Positions 9,677-18,732 of a DNA stretch of 64,000 nt are shown here, in pieces. Made by a program: the position numbers and the translations under genes. This DNA is from Acidobacteriota bacterium (lineage in GTDB: Bacteria > Acidobacteriota > Blastocatellia > Pyrinomonadales > Pyrinomonadaceae): NCBI GenBank assembly GCA_016713675.1, contig JADJOS010000001.1, positions 2,294,001 to 2,358,000 of the forward strand. The letters run 5' to 3'. The notes below the pieces were generated by a model that ran no database searches, was not told the DNA's origin, and saw only the letters and a program-made list of their open reading frames with translations. Positions within the stretch are counted from its first letter, which is position 1. Every line of letters begins with the position of its first letter.

Positions 9677-11203
9677 TTATGGCAGCTGCATAAAGTCGAG
9701 AGCCGAATTTGCGCCTGAAAAATACTGCAGATTCGGGAATACAGCATTCAACGTCGCGGCATCCTGCGGAAGTCCAAACCATTGAGCAAGTTTTGCCGCA
9801 TACTGATCGACCGATGTTGTCGGCAGCCAGCGGCCGCGGGCATTTGCTCCGGAGTCAACGTCATCAGGCCCGGCAAAGGTCATTGTCGGGAAATAATCAC
9901 CTGTTCCGTCGGGGCGTTTGCTTCCGTAGAAATTACCGCCATTGACCGCCCCGCCCATGACGAGCATGTGATTGCCCCAGGCGTGATCCGAACCGACGGT
10001 TCCGCCGCTTCCGGCCGGATTGAACGTCCGGTTAAAATCGGACAACGTAAAGACGGTGGTGGCTTCCTGCATATTGTCGCCGCCTACGACCGTCATAGCG
10101 GCGAGTTCATCCCAGAATGAGCGCAGTGCCTGGCTTACCTGCGTGAACAGATTCGTCTGTCCTGCCAACTGATTGGTATGCGTGTCAAAGCCGCCGACCT
10201 GGACATAAAAGATCTGCCGCGTGACCGACAGGTCAGTACGTTTGCGGATCAGGCGTGCCACCTGACGAAGCTGGCGCCCGATGCTCGTATTCGGGAACGG
10301 AACGACCGTTTCCTGCGACGTCTGAAAAGCGTTGTCCGCCGCGATCGCCTGATCGGTGACATGACTTGCGGCTTTGAGATGATTTGAAGTAAGCAGATCG
10401 TGCTGCCGAAGCTGATTGAACGCGTTAAAGCGAGCCAGATTCGTGCCCGTCGGCGGATTGGTCCCGAAACCGACTGGATGCAAGACGTTCGCGAGCGTCG
10501 TGTTCGAATCAGCGATCGCCAGAGGCAGTGTCGTTTGGCCGGCGGTAAATAACTGGGCACCCGCGATCGAAGTGATCATCGGAATAAGCGGCCCAACGCC
10601 GGTCATCTGGTCGGAGATTCGTCCGCCCCAGCCGGTGAACGCCTGCGTTCCGGAAATGCTCGTCTGCGACTGATTTACCTGATCAGAGTGAGAAAATAGC
10701 TGATACGGCTTGAGCACCGAATTGCTTTGATACTGTGCCTTTGTCATCGGCCGGGCAAGGTTGCCGACGTTGACGACCGCAGCGAGTTTGCCTAGGCCCC
10801 ACAGGTCGTGGATACCGTTATTGATGCCGCCGGCAACCGGCCCGAGCGAAGGATGCAGTCCGTATTCCAGGCCGCCCATACGCGGGACGGTGATAGGCAA
10901 AAGGGCACCGGTGCCGGTCGTCGGCAACGCTAATCCCTGAGCACTGCGGGCAGCGGCATATGCCGCATAATTGCTGACCGATGCATCGTTATGCATAGGT
11001 ACGATAAGGTTGTTGCCGTCGTTGCCGCCCGACCAATACAGAAGCACCAGAGCTTTGTAATTGGTCGCGGCATCGTTGACCTCGAGCGAGCGTTGAGCGA
11101 TGGCACTCATTGTTCCGAGGTGATGCATCTGCGTCGCGAGCGACACCATTCCGAGGGCACAGCCGCCGGATTTCTTCAAAAAATCGCGTCTTGATTCTGT
11201 CAT
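9677..11203 (-). CDS. DUF1501 family secreted protein with Tat signal
   Basis: A 508-residue protein related to the sulfatase/alkaline-phosphatase-fold DUF1501 family. The N-terminus MTESRRDFLKKSGG is a twin-arginine (Tat) signal, implying folded export. Family landmarks include LVLLYWSGGNDGNNLIVPM, QVGGFDTHTNQ and FTLSDFNRTFNPAGSGGTVGSDHAWG, which place Asp/His residues as in metal-dependent hydrolase folds. An in-frame GTG at 11212 exists, but the ATG at 11203 follows an AGAGGTG Shine-Dalgarno formed by the end of the upstream gene, five bases away, indicating translational coupling. DUF1501 and DUF1800 genes are commonly paired; their biochemical role is not established. Confidence 0.9.
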   Translation of the reverse strand: MTESRRDFLKKSGGCALGMVSLATQMHHLGTMSAIAQRSLEVNDAATNYKALVLLYWSGGNDGNNLIVPMHNDASVSNYAAYAAARSAQGLALPTTGTGALLPITVPRMGGLEYGLHPSLGPVAGGINNGIHDLWGLGKLAAVVNVGNLARPMTKAQYQSNSVLKPYQLFSHSDQVNQSQTSISGTQAFTGWGGRISDQMTGVGPLIPMITSIAGAQLFTAGQTTLPLAIADSNTTLANVLHPVGFGTNPPTGTNLARFNAFNQLRQHDLLTSNHLKAASHVTDQAIAADNAFQTSQETVVPFPNTSIGRQLRQVARLIRKRTDLSVTRQIFYVQVGGFDTHTNQLAGQTNLFTQVSQALRSFWDELAAMTVVGGDNMQEATTVFTLSDFNRTFNPAGSGGTVGSDHAWGNHMLVMGGAVNGGNFYGSKRPDGTGDYFPTMTFAGPDDVDSGANARGRWLPTTSVDQYAAKLAQWFGLPQDAATLNAVFPNLQYFSGANSALDFMQLP

Positions 11204-11208
11204 ATTTA

Positions 11209-13479
11209 TCACCTCTGTACCTGATATTGCGACGACGTCGCGATCAAATAAATTGCCGTCCGTGTTCGCAGCGTCGGATCGGCAGCCGAAACTGCCGTGA
11301 CGGCCGTGAGTATCGTGCTCTTCATCGCCGCGGACATTTGTCCATGCATCATTCGACGATTTAGTTCGTCGAGCAGCAGATTGCCCGTCGCGTCGGCGGT
11401 CGATAAAGGGATCAGATCCGTGATGTCGATGCCCGTTCCGGTAGGGAAGTCAGGTACGGCAACGGCGATCGGTGTCGCGTTCATCACGATTCGGTTGACG
11501 AAGTTCGTTCTGGTGATCGACGTTCCCGTCGTCAACAGTGCAAACTCAGGCCCGAGAAATGCGGTTCCGGGCACAACATAATCAGGCGGATAAAAATTGA
11601 AAACCGTCGGCGGCAGGAACGGTGCTTGTGCCATGCCGTAGAATTCACCGATCTGGCCGTTCGTCCGCCCAAATCCAACCACGCCGAATGAGCCGTCGCT
11701 CTGAGTTCCGACCACGGCACCACGTACGTTGAGTGTTCTCAGAACATTGGTCGCAAACTGGACAGGCTCACGGAGCTTGCCGAACATCGGGTCGGTCTTG
11801 ACGTCACCGCGTGCTTCGGGATCGAGCAGGATGGCCTTGATGACCTCTTTCATCTGCGAAGGATTTGATTTATTCGAGTTGAAGACGGCTGCGACACGCC
11901 CGACGTATTCAGGCGTCGGATCGCTCGTTACAAGATGCTGTATGAGGATCTTGCTGACGAAGGGGCCGACATTCTGATGTTGATAGACATAGTCGATCGT
12001 TTGGCTCAGCGAACCTTCGGCGTAGTTCAGGATATTTGGGAAGGTCGTACAATTCGTACAAGCCGGTATGACCAATGAATTTGTCGTCGGCCAGCTGTTC
12101 AGCGTAAAGGTCTTAGCCGTCAGATCATGGCGGTTGTTGTTGATGTTGGTCTGTCCCGGATTGAGGATCATCGGGTCGATGTAATTCTGGGTACCGGCGA
12201 CGATATTTGGGCAAGTTGCCGGAACCGAACAAAGCGACCAGCCGGTCATGATCTTTGTCAGGTTGTTTACGCCGTTTTGATCGTATGTCGGGATCGGATT
12301 GTTCTGAGCATCGAGCTGCAGCGTGCCGTCGGGTTTGAGGACGAACAGGCCTGTCGAAAATAGCTGTAATATCTCACGCGGATAATTCTCATTCGGATTG
12401 GTTCGCGTGCTGATGGCCATGTCGAGGTATGTGCCCATCGCAGGGTTCTTTGTGACCTGCGTCATGATGTCTTTATAATTACCAAAGGCATTTTTGTTCA
12501 GGATGTCAAAGAACTCGACCATGTGCCGACCCTGTTGCACGTCCACGCCGGATGTGACCCAGATCTGGGCGAGAGCCCACGAAACACGAAGACGAAGCTG
12601 AGCCTGCCCGTAATACGCTTCTTTCATAAACCACGTCTGCGGTTTATACATCGAATACGCGTCTCTGCCGCACTGAGCCGGCACATCGTCCGCACCGCCG
12701 TCGCAAGTCGGATTCGTGCCGATGTTTGCCGGCTGCAGACCGTCCTTCGGCATCGGAGTGTTGCCAAGCTCGAACTGCTCGGCGAGCCACGTTCTCAAGC
12801 CGATACGGCGAAGCCGTTGGTCTAGGGTCTGGGTCGGGCCGAATGTCGCCTGTTGGAGAAACCTCATCCGGTCGCTGCTCCAGCGGTATCCGACAAAATT
12901 TTCAGAGGAGGTTCTGTTTTTAGCGATCTTTGTGCCGACCGGCGTGGGAACCCCATTGGGGATCTCGCCAATGCCGCCGCCCATTTCGCCAAGGCCGAGT
13001 TTGACCGTATTCGACGCAAGCCCACGCCAAGTGACGAAGACTGCAATGTCGCCGTCAGCATCAGGTGCCGGCCAATAGCCGATCTCATCGGTCAAAACGG
13101 TGGTCAATGCCCAGACATTTCGGGCGTCGGTAACAGGCTGAAGGTTCAAGGTCGGAAAGCGGTATTGGTGTCCGCGTTTATCGATCGCGTAAACGCGAAA
13201 TGCTCCGGCTCCTTCGCCCTTCATAAGGCTTAGATTTGCCAGATAGAGCACAATTCGAGCGTTCGGCTCAAAAGCCCTGGATCTGATCTTTGTAACCCGA
13301 TAACTGCCTGAACCGTTGTCCTCGACCGCCAAAGCGCGCGTCGAACCGCTCTCGCTCAGCAAGATCGGCGGCGGTGAATTCGGATCCGGATCGTCCTGTG
13401 CGAACGAAACGGCCGAAGCCATCGCTATGACAAAAGCCGCAGTAATTATCCGCACGAAGCGAGACGTCCTGCTAACCAT
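11209..13479 (-). CDS. DUF1800 family secreted protein
   Basis: A 756-residue exported protein. The start ATG at 13479 is preceded by AGGAGGG, and a Sec signal ends in AVSFAQ. The N-terminal ~190 residues look like Ig/beta domains (ARIVLYLANLSLMKGEGAGAFRVYA). The DUF1800 core begins near residue 205 (DRMRFLQQATFGPTQTLDQRLRRIG) and includes NYPREILQLFSTGLF, a hallmark of the family, and LVTSDPTPEYVGRVAAVF. It is the first gene of a two-gene operon with the DUF1501 partner. The joint function is unknown; extracellular complex formation is a family-level guess. Confidence 0.9.
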   Translation of the reverse strand: MVSRTSRFVRIITAAFVIAMASAVSFAQDDPDPNSPPPILLSESGSTRALAVEDNGSGSYRVTKIRSRAFEPNARIVLYLANLSLMKGEGAGAFRVYAIDKRGHQYRFPTLNLQPVTDARNVWALTTVLTDEIGYWPAPDADGDIAVFVTWRGLASNTVKLGLGEMGGGIGEIPNGVPTPVGTKIAKNRTSSENFVGYRWSSDRMRFLQQATFGPTQTLDQRLRRIGLRTWLAEQFELGNTPMPKDGLQPANIGTNPTCDGGADDVPAQCGRDAYSMYKPQTWFMKEAYYGQAQLRLRVSWALAQIWVTSGVDVQQGRHMVEFFDILNKNAFGNYKDIMTQVTKNPAMGTYLDMAISTRTNPNENYPREILQLFSTGLFVLKPDGTLQLDAQNNPIPTYDQNGVNNLTKIMTGWSLCSVPATCPNIVAGTQNYIDPMILNPGQTNINNNRHDLTAKTFTLNSWPTTNSLVIPACTNCTTFPNILNYAEGSLSQTIDYVYQHQNVGPFVSKILIQHLVTSDPTPEYVGRVAAVFNSNKSNPSQMKEVIKAILLDPEARGDVKTDPMFGKLREPVQFATNVLRTLNVRGAVVGTQSDGSFGVVGFGRTNGQIGEFYGMAQAPFLPPTVFNFYPPDYVVPGTAFLGPEFALLTTGTSITRTNFVNRIVMNATPIAVAVPDFPTGTGIDITDLIPLSTADATGNLLLDELNRRMMHGQMSAAMKSTILTAVTAVSAADPTLRTRTAIYLIATSSQYQVQR

Positions 13480-13688
13480 ACCTATCCCTCCTAACTGACT
13501 TCCTATTGTGATGTGCTTAAAACGTCAAGACGGACAGATAGAACGCGCCGTCGTTTAATGTTGTTTTACACGAATATCGTACACCAGATCGCCAAAAATC
13601 TCAACAAAATTATTTGTTCCAATTATGGCGGTGTTTCCGTTACGAACTAAGACGCGGCAAGATGCGATTTGGCCGAAAAAAGTTTGAA

Positions 13689-14741
13689 TTAAAACACATT
13701 CGGCTGCGGTATCGGGATGTCCGTTCCGATGCCGAACTGATAGGCGTCCCAGTTCCAGTCCGAACTGCGGAAAATGTACCATACACCCGTGCTTGGCCTG
13801 AAGACGGCCGGGTCGGACTTGCAGTCGCCGTCATAGTCGCCCGGGACCGGTTTATCGCCGTCGATGCCGAAGGGAACGGTCCACAAAGTGCCGTTCGAGC
13901 TGAATTTCATACGCCAGATCAAACGCCCGTTCTCAAATCGTCCGCCGGCGAGATCGGTCTTTCCGTCGCAATCGAAATCGCCCGGCGTCGGAAAGTCCGC
14001 ATCGAACGGCGTGACGATCGGCGGCTCCGTATAGCCGGCGATCATCGGCGACGGCCATATTTCAAAATGCGAACGTCGCCGCTCAGCAAGATTCCGGACA
14101 AATACGGCAGCGTCCGAATAACCGTCGTTATTGTAATCGCCGAGAGCTGGCACCCGCGAAACAGCCGGATCGAAACAATCTTCCGAAATGTCCTTTTGAT
14201 AGATATTCTCGCCCGCCGCCAGCAAAAAGCCCTGTATGTAACAGCCGTCCTGCGGGTCGCCCTCGACGCGGTAATTGTAAACGCCGAGCTCGAGCGCAGG
14301 CGTATCGACAAAATTCCGGTTCACGATCGTGCCGTGGCCGAGATGATAAATTACTTGAGTGTGGCCGGTGCTGCTGTGATTGATCCAATAGTCACTGGCT
14401 TCCCACGGGTTTTCGAGGGCGTCGTCCCACGAACGAAAGACCGCAAGGTCCGCCATTCCGTCGATGTCATAATCGGCAACAGCCGGCCGGTCGCCGCCGG
14501 CACCGAACGGACGGGCGACGATATCGCCGGTGAGGCTGCTGAGATAATAGAAATAGGATGTTCCGCGGTTGGTCGGCGTCCATTCGCCCATCCGATAGAC
14601 CGAAATGTCCGTCTTTCCGTCGCCGTCAAAATCGAACAGGACGCTGAGATCCCTACAATATGCGGGTGATGCGTACAACGTGAGGGCTATCAGACCGAAC
14701 AAGAGAGATAGCGTGAAACTGTGTGGGCGAATCGAGAGCAT
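13689..14741 (-). CDS. Exported FG-GAP/VCBS repeat protein (short form)
   Basis: A 350-residue secreted beta-propeller-type protein. After a signal peptide (SLLFGLIALTLYASPAYC) it consists almost wholly of FG-GAP-like units: VLFDFDGDGKTDISVYRMGEW, DRPAVADYDIDGMADLAVFRSW, YNNDGYSDAAVFV, DFDCDGKTDLAG and DYDGDCKSDPAVFRPSTGVWYIFRSSD. The D-x-D-x-D-G-x-x-D loops should bind Ca2+. Unlike the four other proteins of this type in the window it lacks a separate N-terminal domain. Surface display is inferred; no enzymatic motif is visible. Confidence 0.85.
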   Translation of the reverse strand: MLSIRPHSFTLSLLFGLIALTLYASPAYCRDLSVLFDFDGDGKTDISVYRMGEWTPTNRGTSYFYYLSSLTGDIVARPFGAGGDRPAVADYDIDGMADLAVFRSWDDALENPWEASDYWINHSSTGHTQVIYHLGHGTIVNRNFVDTPALELGVYNYRVEGDPQDGCYIQGFLLAAGENIYQKDISEDCFDPAVSRVPALGDYNNDGYSDAAVFVRNLAERRRSHFEIWPSPMIAGYTEPPIVTPFDADFPTPGDFDCDGKTDLAGGRFENGRLIWRMKFSSNGTLWTVPFGIDGDKPVPGDYDGDCKSDPAVFRPSTGVWYIFRSSDWNWDAYQFGIGTDIPIPQPNVF

Positions 14742-14834
14742 CTTCGTTTTTTACCTCCAAAACAGGTGTTCCGTTTACGGTCTCGGTTGCGAACTGTTGT
14801 ATCCTTTCAGTCGCAAACCAAAATTAATTGTGTG

Positions 14835-15713
14835 ATGCCAATAGTAGAGATAGTAACCCCGAACCGCTTTTCGTTCAAACATACGATCCGCAGCCACGGC
14901 TGGTACGACCTTTTGCCGTTCGTTATCGACGAAGAGAAAGGCACGCTGAGCTTCGTTTCGGCGGGAGGCGAACCGGTATTTGTCACCGTCAGCGATAATA
15001 GCGGCGGCCTCTCGGTCGATGTAAATGCCGATAAGTTTGACCGCGACGCGATCGTTCGCGATGTCCGGCACATACTCAGGCTCGACGACGAAATGGACGC
15101 GTTCTATGCCGCGGCCGAAAAGGCCGGGCACGTCGTCTGGGCAGCCGAGGCAAATGCGGGCCGCTTGCTGCGTTCGCCGACTGTCTGGGAAGACCTCGTC
15201 AAATCGATCTGCACGACCAATTGCACCTGGGCCGTCACGCGAAATATGACGACCAAACTCGTCGAAGAACTTGGGGAACGGACGAACTGCGGCCGCAAAG
15301 CGTTCCCGACCGCGGATGCAATGGCTGGCCGCGATAGCACTTTCTATCGGGACACCATCCGTGCCGGTTACCGCTCCGAATATTTTGCCGAACTCGCCGT
15401 CTCGGTAGCCGAGGGCCGCATCGATCCCGAAAGCTGGCTCACCTCCGAACTGCCAACCGCCGATCTCAAAAAAGAGATGAAAAAGGTCAAGGGCGTCGGC
15501 GATTACGCCGCCGAAAACCTCCTCAAACTCGTCGGACGCTATGACGGCCTCGCCCTCGACAGCTGGCTGCGTGCCGGTTTTTACAAAAAGCACAACAAAG
15601 GCAAAAAGTGCGACGACAAAAAGATCGTCCGCCACTACCGCAAATTCGGCCCCTGGCAAGGCCTCGCCATCTGGTGCGACATGACGGAAGATTGGTTCAC
15701 CGAAACCCGTTAG
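14835..15713 (+). CDS. DNA glycosylase of the HhH-GPD (AlkA/OGG) superfamily
   Basis: Predicted base-excision-repair glycosylase of 292 residues. The frame is open from 14721, but the ATG at 14835 (MPIVEIVTPNRFSF) begins the recognisable AlkA-type N-terminal beta domain. The helix-hairpin-helix is KKVKGVGDYAAENLLKLVG near residues 217-235, followed by LALDSW whose Asp near 241 is the expected catalytic residue. LLRSPTVWEDLVKSICTTNC is the family helical core. No Lys before the HhH-adjacent Asp is visible, so a monofunctional glycosylase is more likely. It is divergent from the FG-GAP gene; the 93-base gap should hold both promoters. Confidence 0.85.
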   Translation: MPIVEIVTPNRFSFKHTIRSHGWYDLLPFVIDEEKGTLSFVSAGGEPVFVTVSDNSGGLSVDVNADKFDRDAIVRDVRHILRLDDEMDAFYAAAEKAGHVVWAAEANAGRLLRSPTVWEDLVKSICTTNCTWAVTRNMTTKLVEELGERTNCGRKAFPTADAMAGRDSTFYRDTIRAGYRSEYFAELAVSVAEGRIDPESWLTSELPTADLKKEMKKVKGVGDYAAENLLKLVGRYDGLALDSWLRAGFYKKHNKGKKCDDKKIVRHYRKFGPWQGLAIWCDMTEDWFTETR

Positions 15714-15721
15714 TGTCGGTA

Positions 15722-15741
15722 GCCCGCACGTTAGTAAGGGC
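15722..15741 (+). repeat. Single arm of a dispersed palindromic repeat
   Basis: GCCCGCACGTTAGTAAGGGC just after the glycosylase stop codon is one arm of the palindromic element seen complete at 29360-29421. Apart from this arm, I see no gene in the 275-base gap 15714-15988. Confidence 0.7.
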
Positions 15742-15988
15742 TCGATGAAGGACAATTCAAATAAAATAACCCATTCGTCGTGATTTAACACCAGGCCAAA
15801 ACCCTACTTGACGTATCCCATAACTCGTTTTTGCGTAATAACTTACAGATTATTTTTCTCCTGAGAAATCTCACCTTTTTATCGGCCAAATGCCGTTCGG
15901 CTTCGTCTTATGACACAAGCGATATGGTTTCGCTTGATTTATTTTCGGAACGGAATTATATTTTTTGGCAAAAAAAGGAGAAACAGCA

Positions 15989-16480
15989 ATGAAAACAAAT
16001 TTATTGAGAGCATTCATCGGTCTTGGAGCTATTCTGTTGGTTTTGGGCCTCGCCGACACCGGTAGTGCACAGCGTAACCGCCGCGAATCACGCGGCCGAG
16101 CAATGTCCAAGGCTCAGGTCAAGGCGATCATCAACCGCGTCGAGGATCGCGTCGATAATTTCACCAAAAACTTTGACAAGTCGCTCGACCGAAGCAAACT
16201 CGACGGCTCAAGCCGCGAAGACTGGCTCATGAAGCGTGCCCGCGATCTCGAATCCGCTACCGACGAACTTTCACGCGAATTCGACCGCCGCGACGCGTGG
16301 ATCGAAAACAAAGAAGAGGTCCGCCGCTGCCTCAACATCGCCAGCGACATCGACCGCAACATGAAGAACTACCGCTACGGCACTGCGACCGAAAAGAACT
16401 GGTCCCGCGTCACCTACGAACTTAACTCACTCGCCGACGTCTACAACCTCGCCAAGGTCGGATCGTCGGTCTACAACTAA
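15989..16480 (+). CDS. Small exported helical protein
   Basis: Unrecognised 163-residue secreted protein. The ATG at 15989 follows AAAAAAGGAG at eight bases and opens a signal peptide (MKTNLLRAFIGLGAILLVLGLADTGSAQ); an upstream in-frame ATG at 15965 is poorly placed. The mature part is highly charged and helical (RVEDRVDNFTKNFDKSLDRSK, DELSREFDRRDAWIENKEEV) with an Arg-rich start (RNRRESRGRAMSK), suggesting a helical bundle or coiled coil. A strong terminator follows, so it is probably a monocistronic envelope protein. Confidence 0.8.
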   Translation: MKTNLLRAFIGLGAILLVLGLADTGSAQRNRRESRGRAMSKAQVKAIINRVEDRVDNFTKNFDKSLDRSKLDGSSREDWLMKRARDLESATDELSREFDRRDAWIENKEEVRRCLNIASDIDRNMKNYRYGTATEKNWSRVTYELNSLADVYNLAKVGSSVYN

Positions 16481-16505
16481 AAACGTTCGATCAAATCGAC
16501 ATAAC

Positions 16506-16530
16506 GCGGACGCCATCGTCCGCTTTTCTT
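16506..16530 (+). terminator. Rho-independent terminator
   Basis: GCGGACG-CCAT-CGTCCGC followed by TTTTCTTT, 25 bases after the preceding stop. Outer arms GATCAAAT/ATTTGATC extend the foldback. The rest of 16531-16735 shows no gene I can support. Confidence 0.85.
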
Positions 16531-16735
16531 TATTTGATCAAGACTGAGCATTGATTGAGTCAACTGAACCGGGAGCGACTCTGAACCCGAGAAGAAAATG
16601 CATAGCTGATGGGTAGTGGGGGCCGATGGGATGTTGGAGATCGCACTTTTGAATGGGTATGTTGGGCTGCGATGGGACTTTGGTTTAATTGGACCGCAGC
16701 AGCGGCCGGCGACAGTTTTGTACACCCGTTTTACG

Positions 16736-16915
16736 ATTGTCGCTAGGGGTCTTGTTTATTGTCGCTGACCCCGTTTTTACTGTCGCTAGCCCCCTAAAAC
16801 ACTGTCGCTAACCCCCTTAAAAACTGTGGCAGAACGCGTTTTTCGACATTTTCATCAATTTTGTTGATAAAATTGTGGTACGTACCACATTTCAAACCCG
16901 AGGCGAAAAATACAC
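16736..16915 (+). repeat. Inverted repeat copy A: 22-bp-phased TGTCGCT motifs plus palindrome
   Basis: About 180 bp nearly identical to the reverse complement of 24001-24181. TGTCGCT occurs at 16738, 16760, 16781 and 16803, with a degenerate fifth copy TGTGGCA at 16825, i.e. every 21-22 bp (two helical turns). Most copies are followed by (A/G)(A/G)CCCC. A 14-bp perfect palindrome GTGGTACGTACCAC lies at 16875-16888. Regularly phased sites with an outermost TGTCG resemble the multiple transposase-binding sites at ends of Tn7/Tn5053- or IS21-like elements, but there is no transposase gene nearby. The palindrome side faces the kinase gene. Confidence 0.8.
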
Positions 16916-16994
16916 GTTTGGTTCACCCCCAAAAACGCGTTCAAAGTGCAAATTTTCGTGTTCACGAAACTTCGCCGAGATGCCTGCCGTATTT

Positions 16995-17022
16995 TTGTTT
17001 AGCCTTGGCGGTTTTGTAGTAT
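16995..17022 (+). promoter_or_regulatory. Possible promoter of the kinase gene
   Basis: TTGTTT and TAGTAT separated by 16 bases, about 35 bases before the kinase start (TATTAT at 17020 is an alternative -10). A moderate match to the housekeeping sigma consensus only. Confidence 0.35.
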
Positions 17023-17055
17023 TATAGGCGAAATTGGGGTTGAGGACCGGGATTT

Positions 17056-18732
17056 ATGATCGGAGCGGGTACATTTTTACAGCAGCGGTACCGGATCGAT
17101 AAGCAGATCGGCCAGGGCGGCATGGGTGCGGTCTACGTGGCGACCGACGAGCGTTTTGGCAGTACGGTCGCGATTAAAGAAACACTCTGCAACGACGACC
17201 ATTACCGCAAAGCCATCGAACGCGAAGCCCGACTGCTCAATAGCCTAAAGCACGTAGCACTGCCGCGTGTCACCGATCATTTCGAAGAGGACAACGGCCT
17301 GTTTCTCGTAATGGAGTATATTCCGGGTGAGGATTTTGGGCACGTGCTTGACGAAAAGGCGGCACCGTTCGAGGTCGAACAAGTTCTCACTTGGGCCGAC
17401 CAATTGCTCGATGCTCTTGATTTTCTGCACACGCAGGAAATGCCGGTCGTCCACCGCGACATCAAACCGCAGAACCTGAAACTAACATCACGCGGCCAGA
17501 TCATCCTGCTTGATTTCGGCCTCGCCAAAGGCAACCCGACCGATGCCAGCCATAAGACGGCGGCCAAGAGTATCTTTGGATATTCCCGAAATTACGCATC
17601 TCTCGAGCAAATACAGGGAACAGGCACAGACCCGCGGAGCGACCTCTATTCGCTCGCCGCAACGCTTTATCACTTGTTGACGGGCGTTGCTCCCGAGGAC
17701 GCTCTGACGCGGGCAATGGCTGTTCTGAGTCAAAAGAGCGACCCGCTCGTGCCTGCAAACTCGCTGCGGCCCGAGGTTCCTCGCGGCGTCGCCGGCGTGT
17801 TGATCAAGGCGATGGACCTCAACGCCAGCGAACGTCCGGCTTCGGCAGCCGAAATGCGGCAGATGCTGCGTGAGAGCGAGAATTATGCTTATCTCGCCGA
17901 TCCCGTAACGGTTATAAATCCGCCGCTCGATCCGCGCGTTTTCGCTCAGCAGACCAAGATCATGCCCGAGGGTACTCAGGCAGAGCCGATCCGTCAAACA
18001 GACATGAAGACCGAAGTTTTGCCTGGTTTTATGTCGGAAGTAACGTCGGTTCGAAATGTAACGACCGAACCCGAGCAGGCACGTTCGCTAGCCGCTGCTC
18101 TGCCGCCAAGACCAAAAAGCCGGGCGGCGGCCGCAAGTGCCATCGGACTGCTGCTCGTCGGCGGTTTGGCAGCAGCCGGATTGTATGTAACGAAGCCCGA
18201 GATATTCGGCACAGCTCCTGCGGCAAATACGGCTCAATTCGCATCGCCGGCCTCTGACACCTCATCCGGCGACCTGACGAACGCAAACTCAGCATCGGTT
18301 TTTGTTAACTCAAATACCGGTGCTTCAAATTCAGCCGCGGCAGCTGAACCCATCACCGAGGCCCCGGCCGTAGCTGAAAAACCAAAGGCAATCGATCCGG
18401 CCGAAAAACCGGCAGATCCGTCAAAGGCCGGCAAGGCCACGCCAAAAACGCCTGCTGGCGGGGATGAATTTGTTTTCACGTCACCTGATGCTGACGGCCA
18501 AGGCCCCGTCACTATGAGGAAGTCGGCCGACGGCACGACCACGATCATCACTAAAGACGGGACTCTTGTCTCACGCCCGGATCCTCCGCAGCCGGGAATG
18601 AGGAAATTGCCGCCGGGATTTGATCCAAATAACATGACGCCTGAGCAGATGCGAAAGCTGCGGACCATCTTAAGAAACCAGCAAAAGCGGCCCGAAATGA
18701 TGCCTATTCCGCCCGATAAGAAGCCTCAATGA
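17056..18732 (+). CDS. Transmembrane Ser/Thr protein kinase (PknB-like)
   Basis: Eukaryotic-type protein kinase of 558 residues anchored in the inner membrane. The kinase domain spans about residues 10-275: glycine loop IGQGGMGAVY, VAIKE with the ATP-anchoring Lys near 41, catalytic HRDIKPQN near 132 and DFGLAKG near 152. A Thr-rich juxtamembrane region leads to a transmembrane helix at about 356-378 (AIGLLLVGGLAAAGLYV), then a Ser/Ala/Pro-rich exterior of about 175 residues without PASTA repeats. Its 3' end overlaps the convergent acyltransferase gene by 29 bases. The phosphorylated targets are unknown. Confidence 0.93.
   Translation: MIGAGTFLQQRYRIDKQIGQGGMGAVYVATDERFGSTVAIKETLCNDDHYRKAIEREARLLNSLKHVALPRVTDHFEEDNGLFLVMEYIPGEDFGHVLDEKAAPFEVEQVLTWADQLLDALDFLHTQEMPVVHRDIKPQNLKLTSRGQIILLDFGLAKGNPTDASHKTAAKSIFGYSRNYASLEQIQGTGTDPRSDLYSLAATLYHLLTGVAPEDALTRAMAVLSQKSDPLVPANSLRPEVPRGVAGVLIKAMDLNASERPASAAEMRQMLRESENYAYLADPVTVINPPLDPRVFAQQTKIMPEGTQAEPIRQTDMKTEVLPGFMSEVTSVRNVTTEPEQARSLAAALPPRPKSRAAAASAIGLLLVGGLAAAGLYVTKPEIFGTAPAANTAQFASPASDTSSGDLTNANSASVFVNSNTGASNSAAAAEPITEAPAVAEKPKAIDPAEKPADPSKAGKATPKTPAGGDEFVFTSPDADGQGPVTMRKSADGTTTIITKDGTLVSRPDPPQPGMRKLPPGFDPNNMTPEQMRKLRTILRNQQKRPEMMPIPPDKKPQ

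Noticed and set aside
13614..14669. Plus-strand frame of 351 codons opposite the FG-GAP gene at 13689
   Set aside because: Same shadow effect of D-x-D-G repeats; the minus-strand gene has a signal peptide and domain structure.
14775..15791. Antisense frame of 338 codons over the DNA glycosylase gene
   Set aside because: Composition follows reversed codons of the real gene; no recognisable motif.
16477..16725. 82-codon minus-strand frame in the gap before copy A of the repeat
   Set aside because: No ribosome site, overlaps the terminator, and the sequence has no recognisable domain.
16736..16840. Regular 22-bp repeats as a possible CRISPR array
   Set aside because: The repeat core is only about 7-12 bases with about 10 variable bases between, far shorter than CRISPR repeats and spacers, and no cas genes are present.
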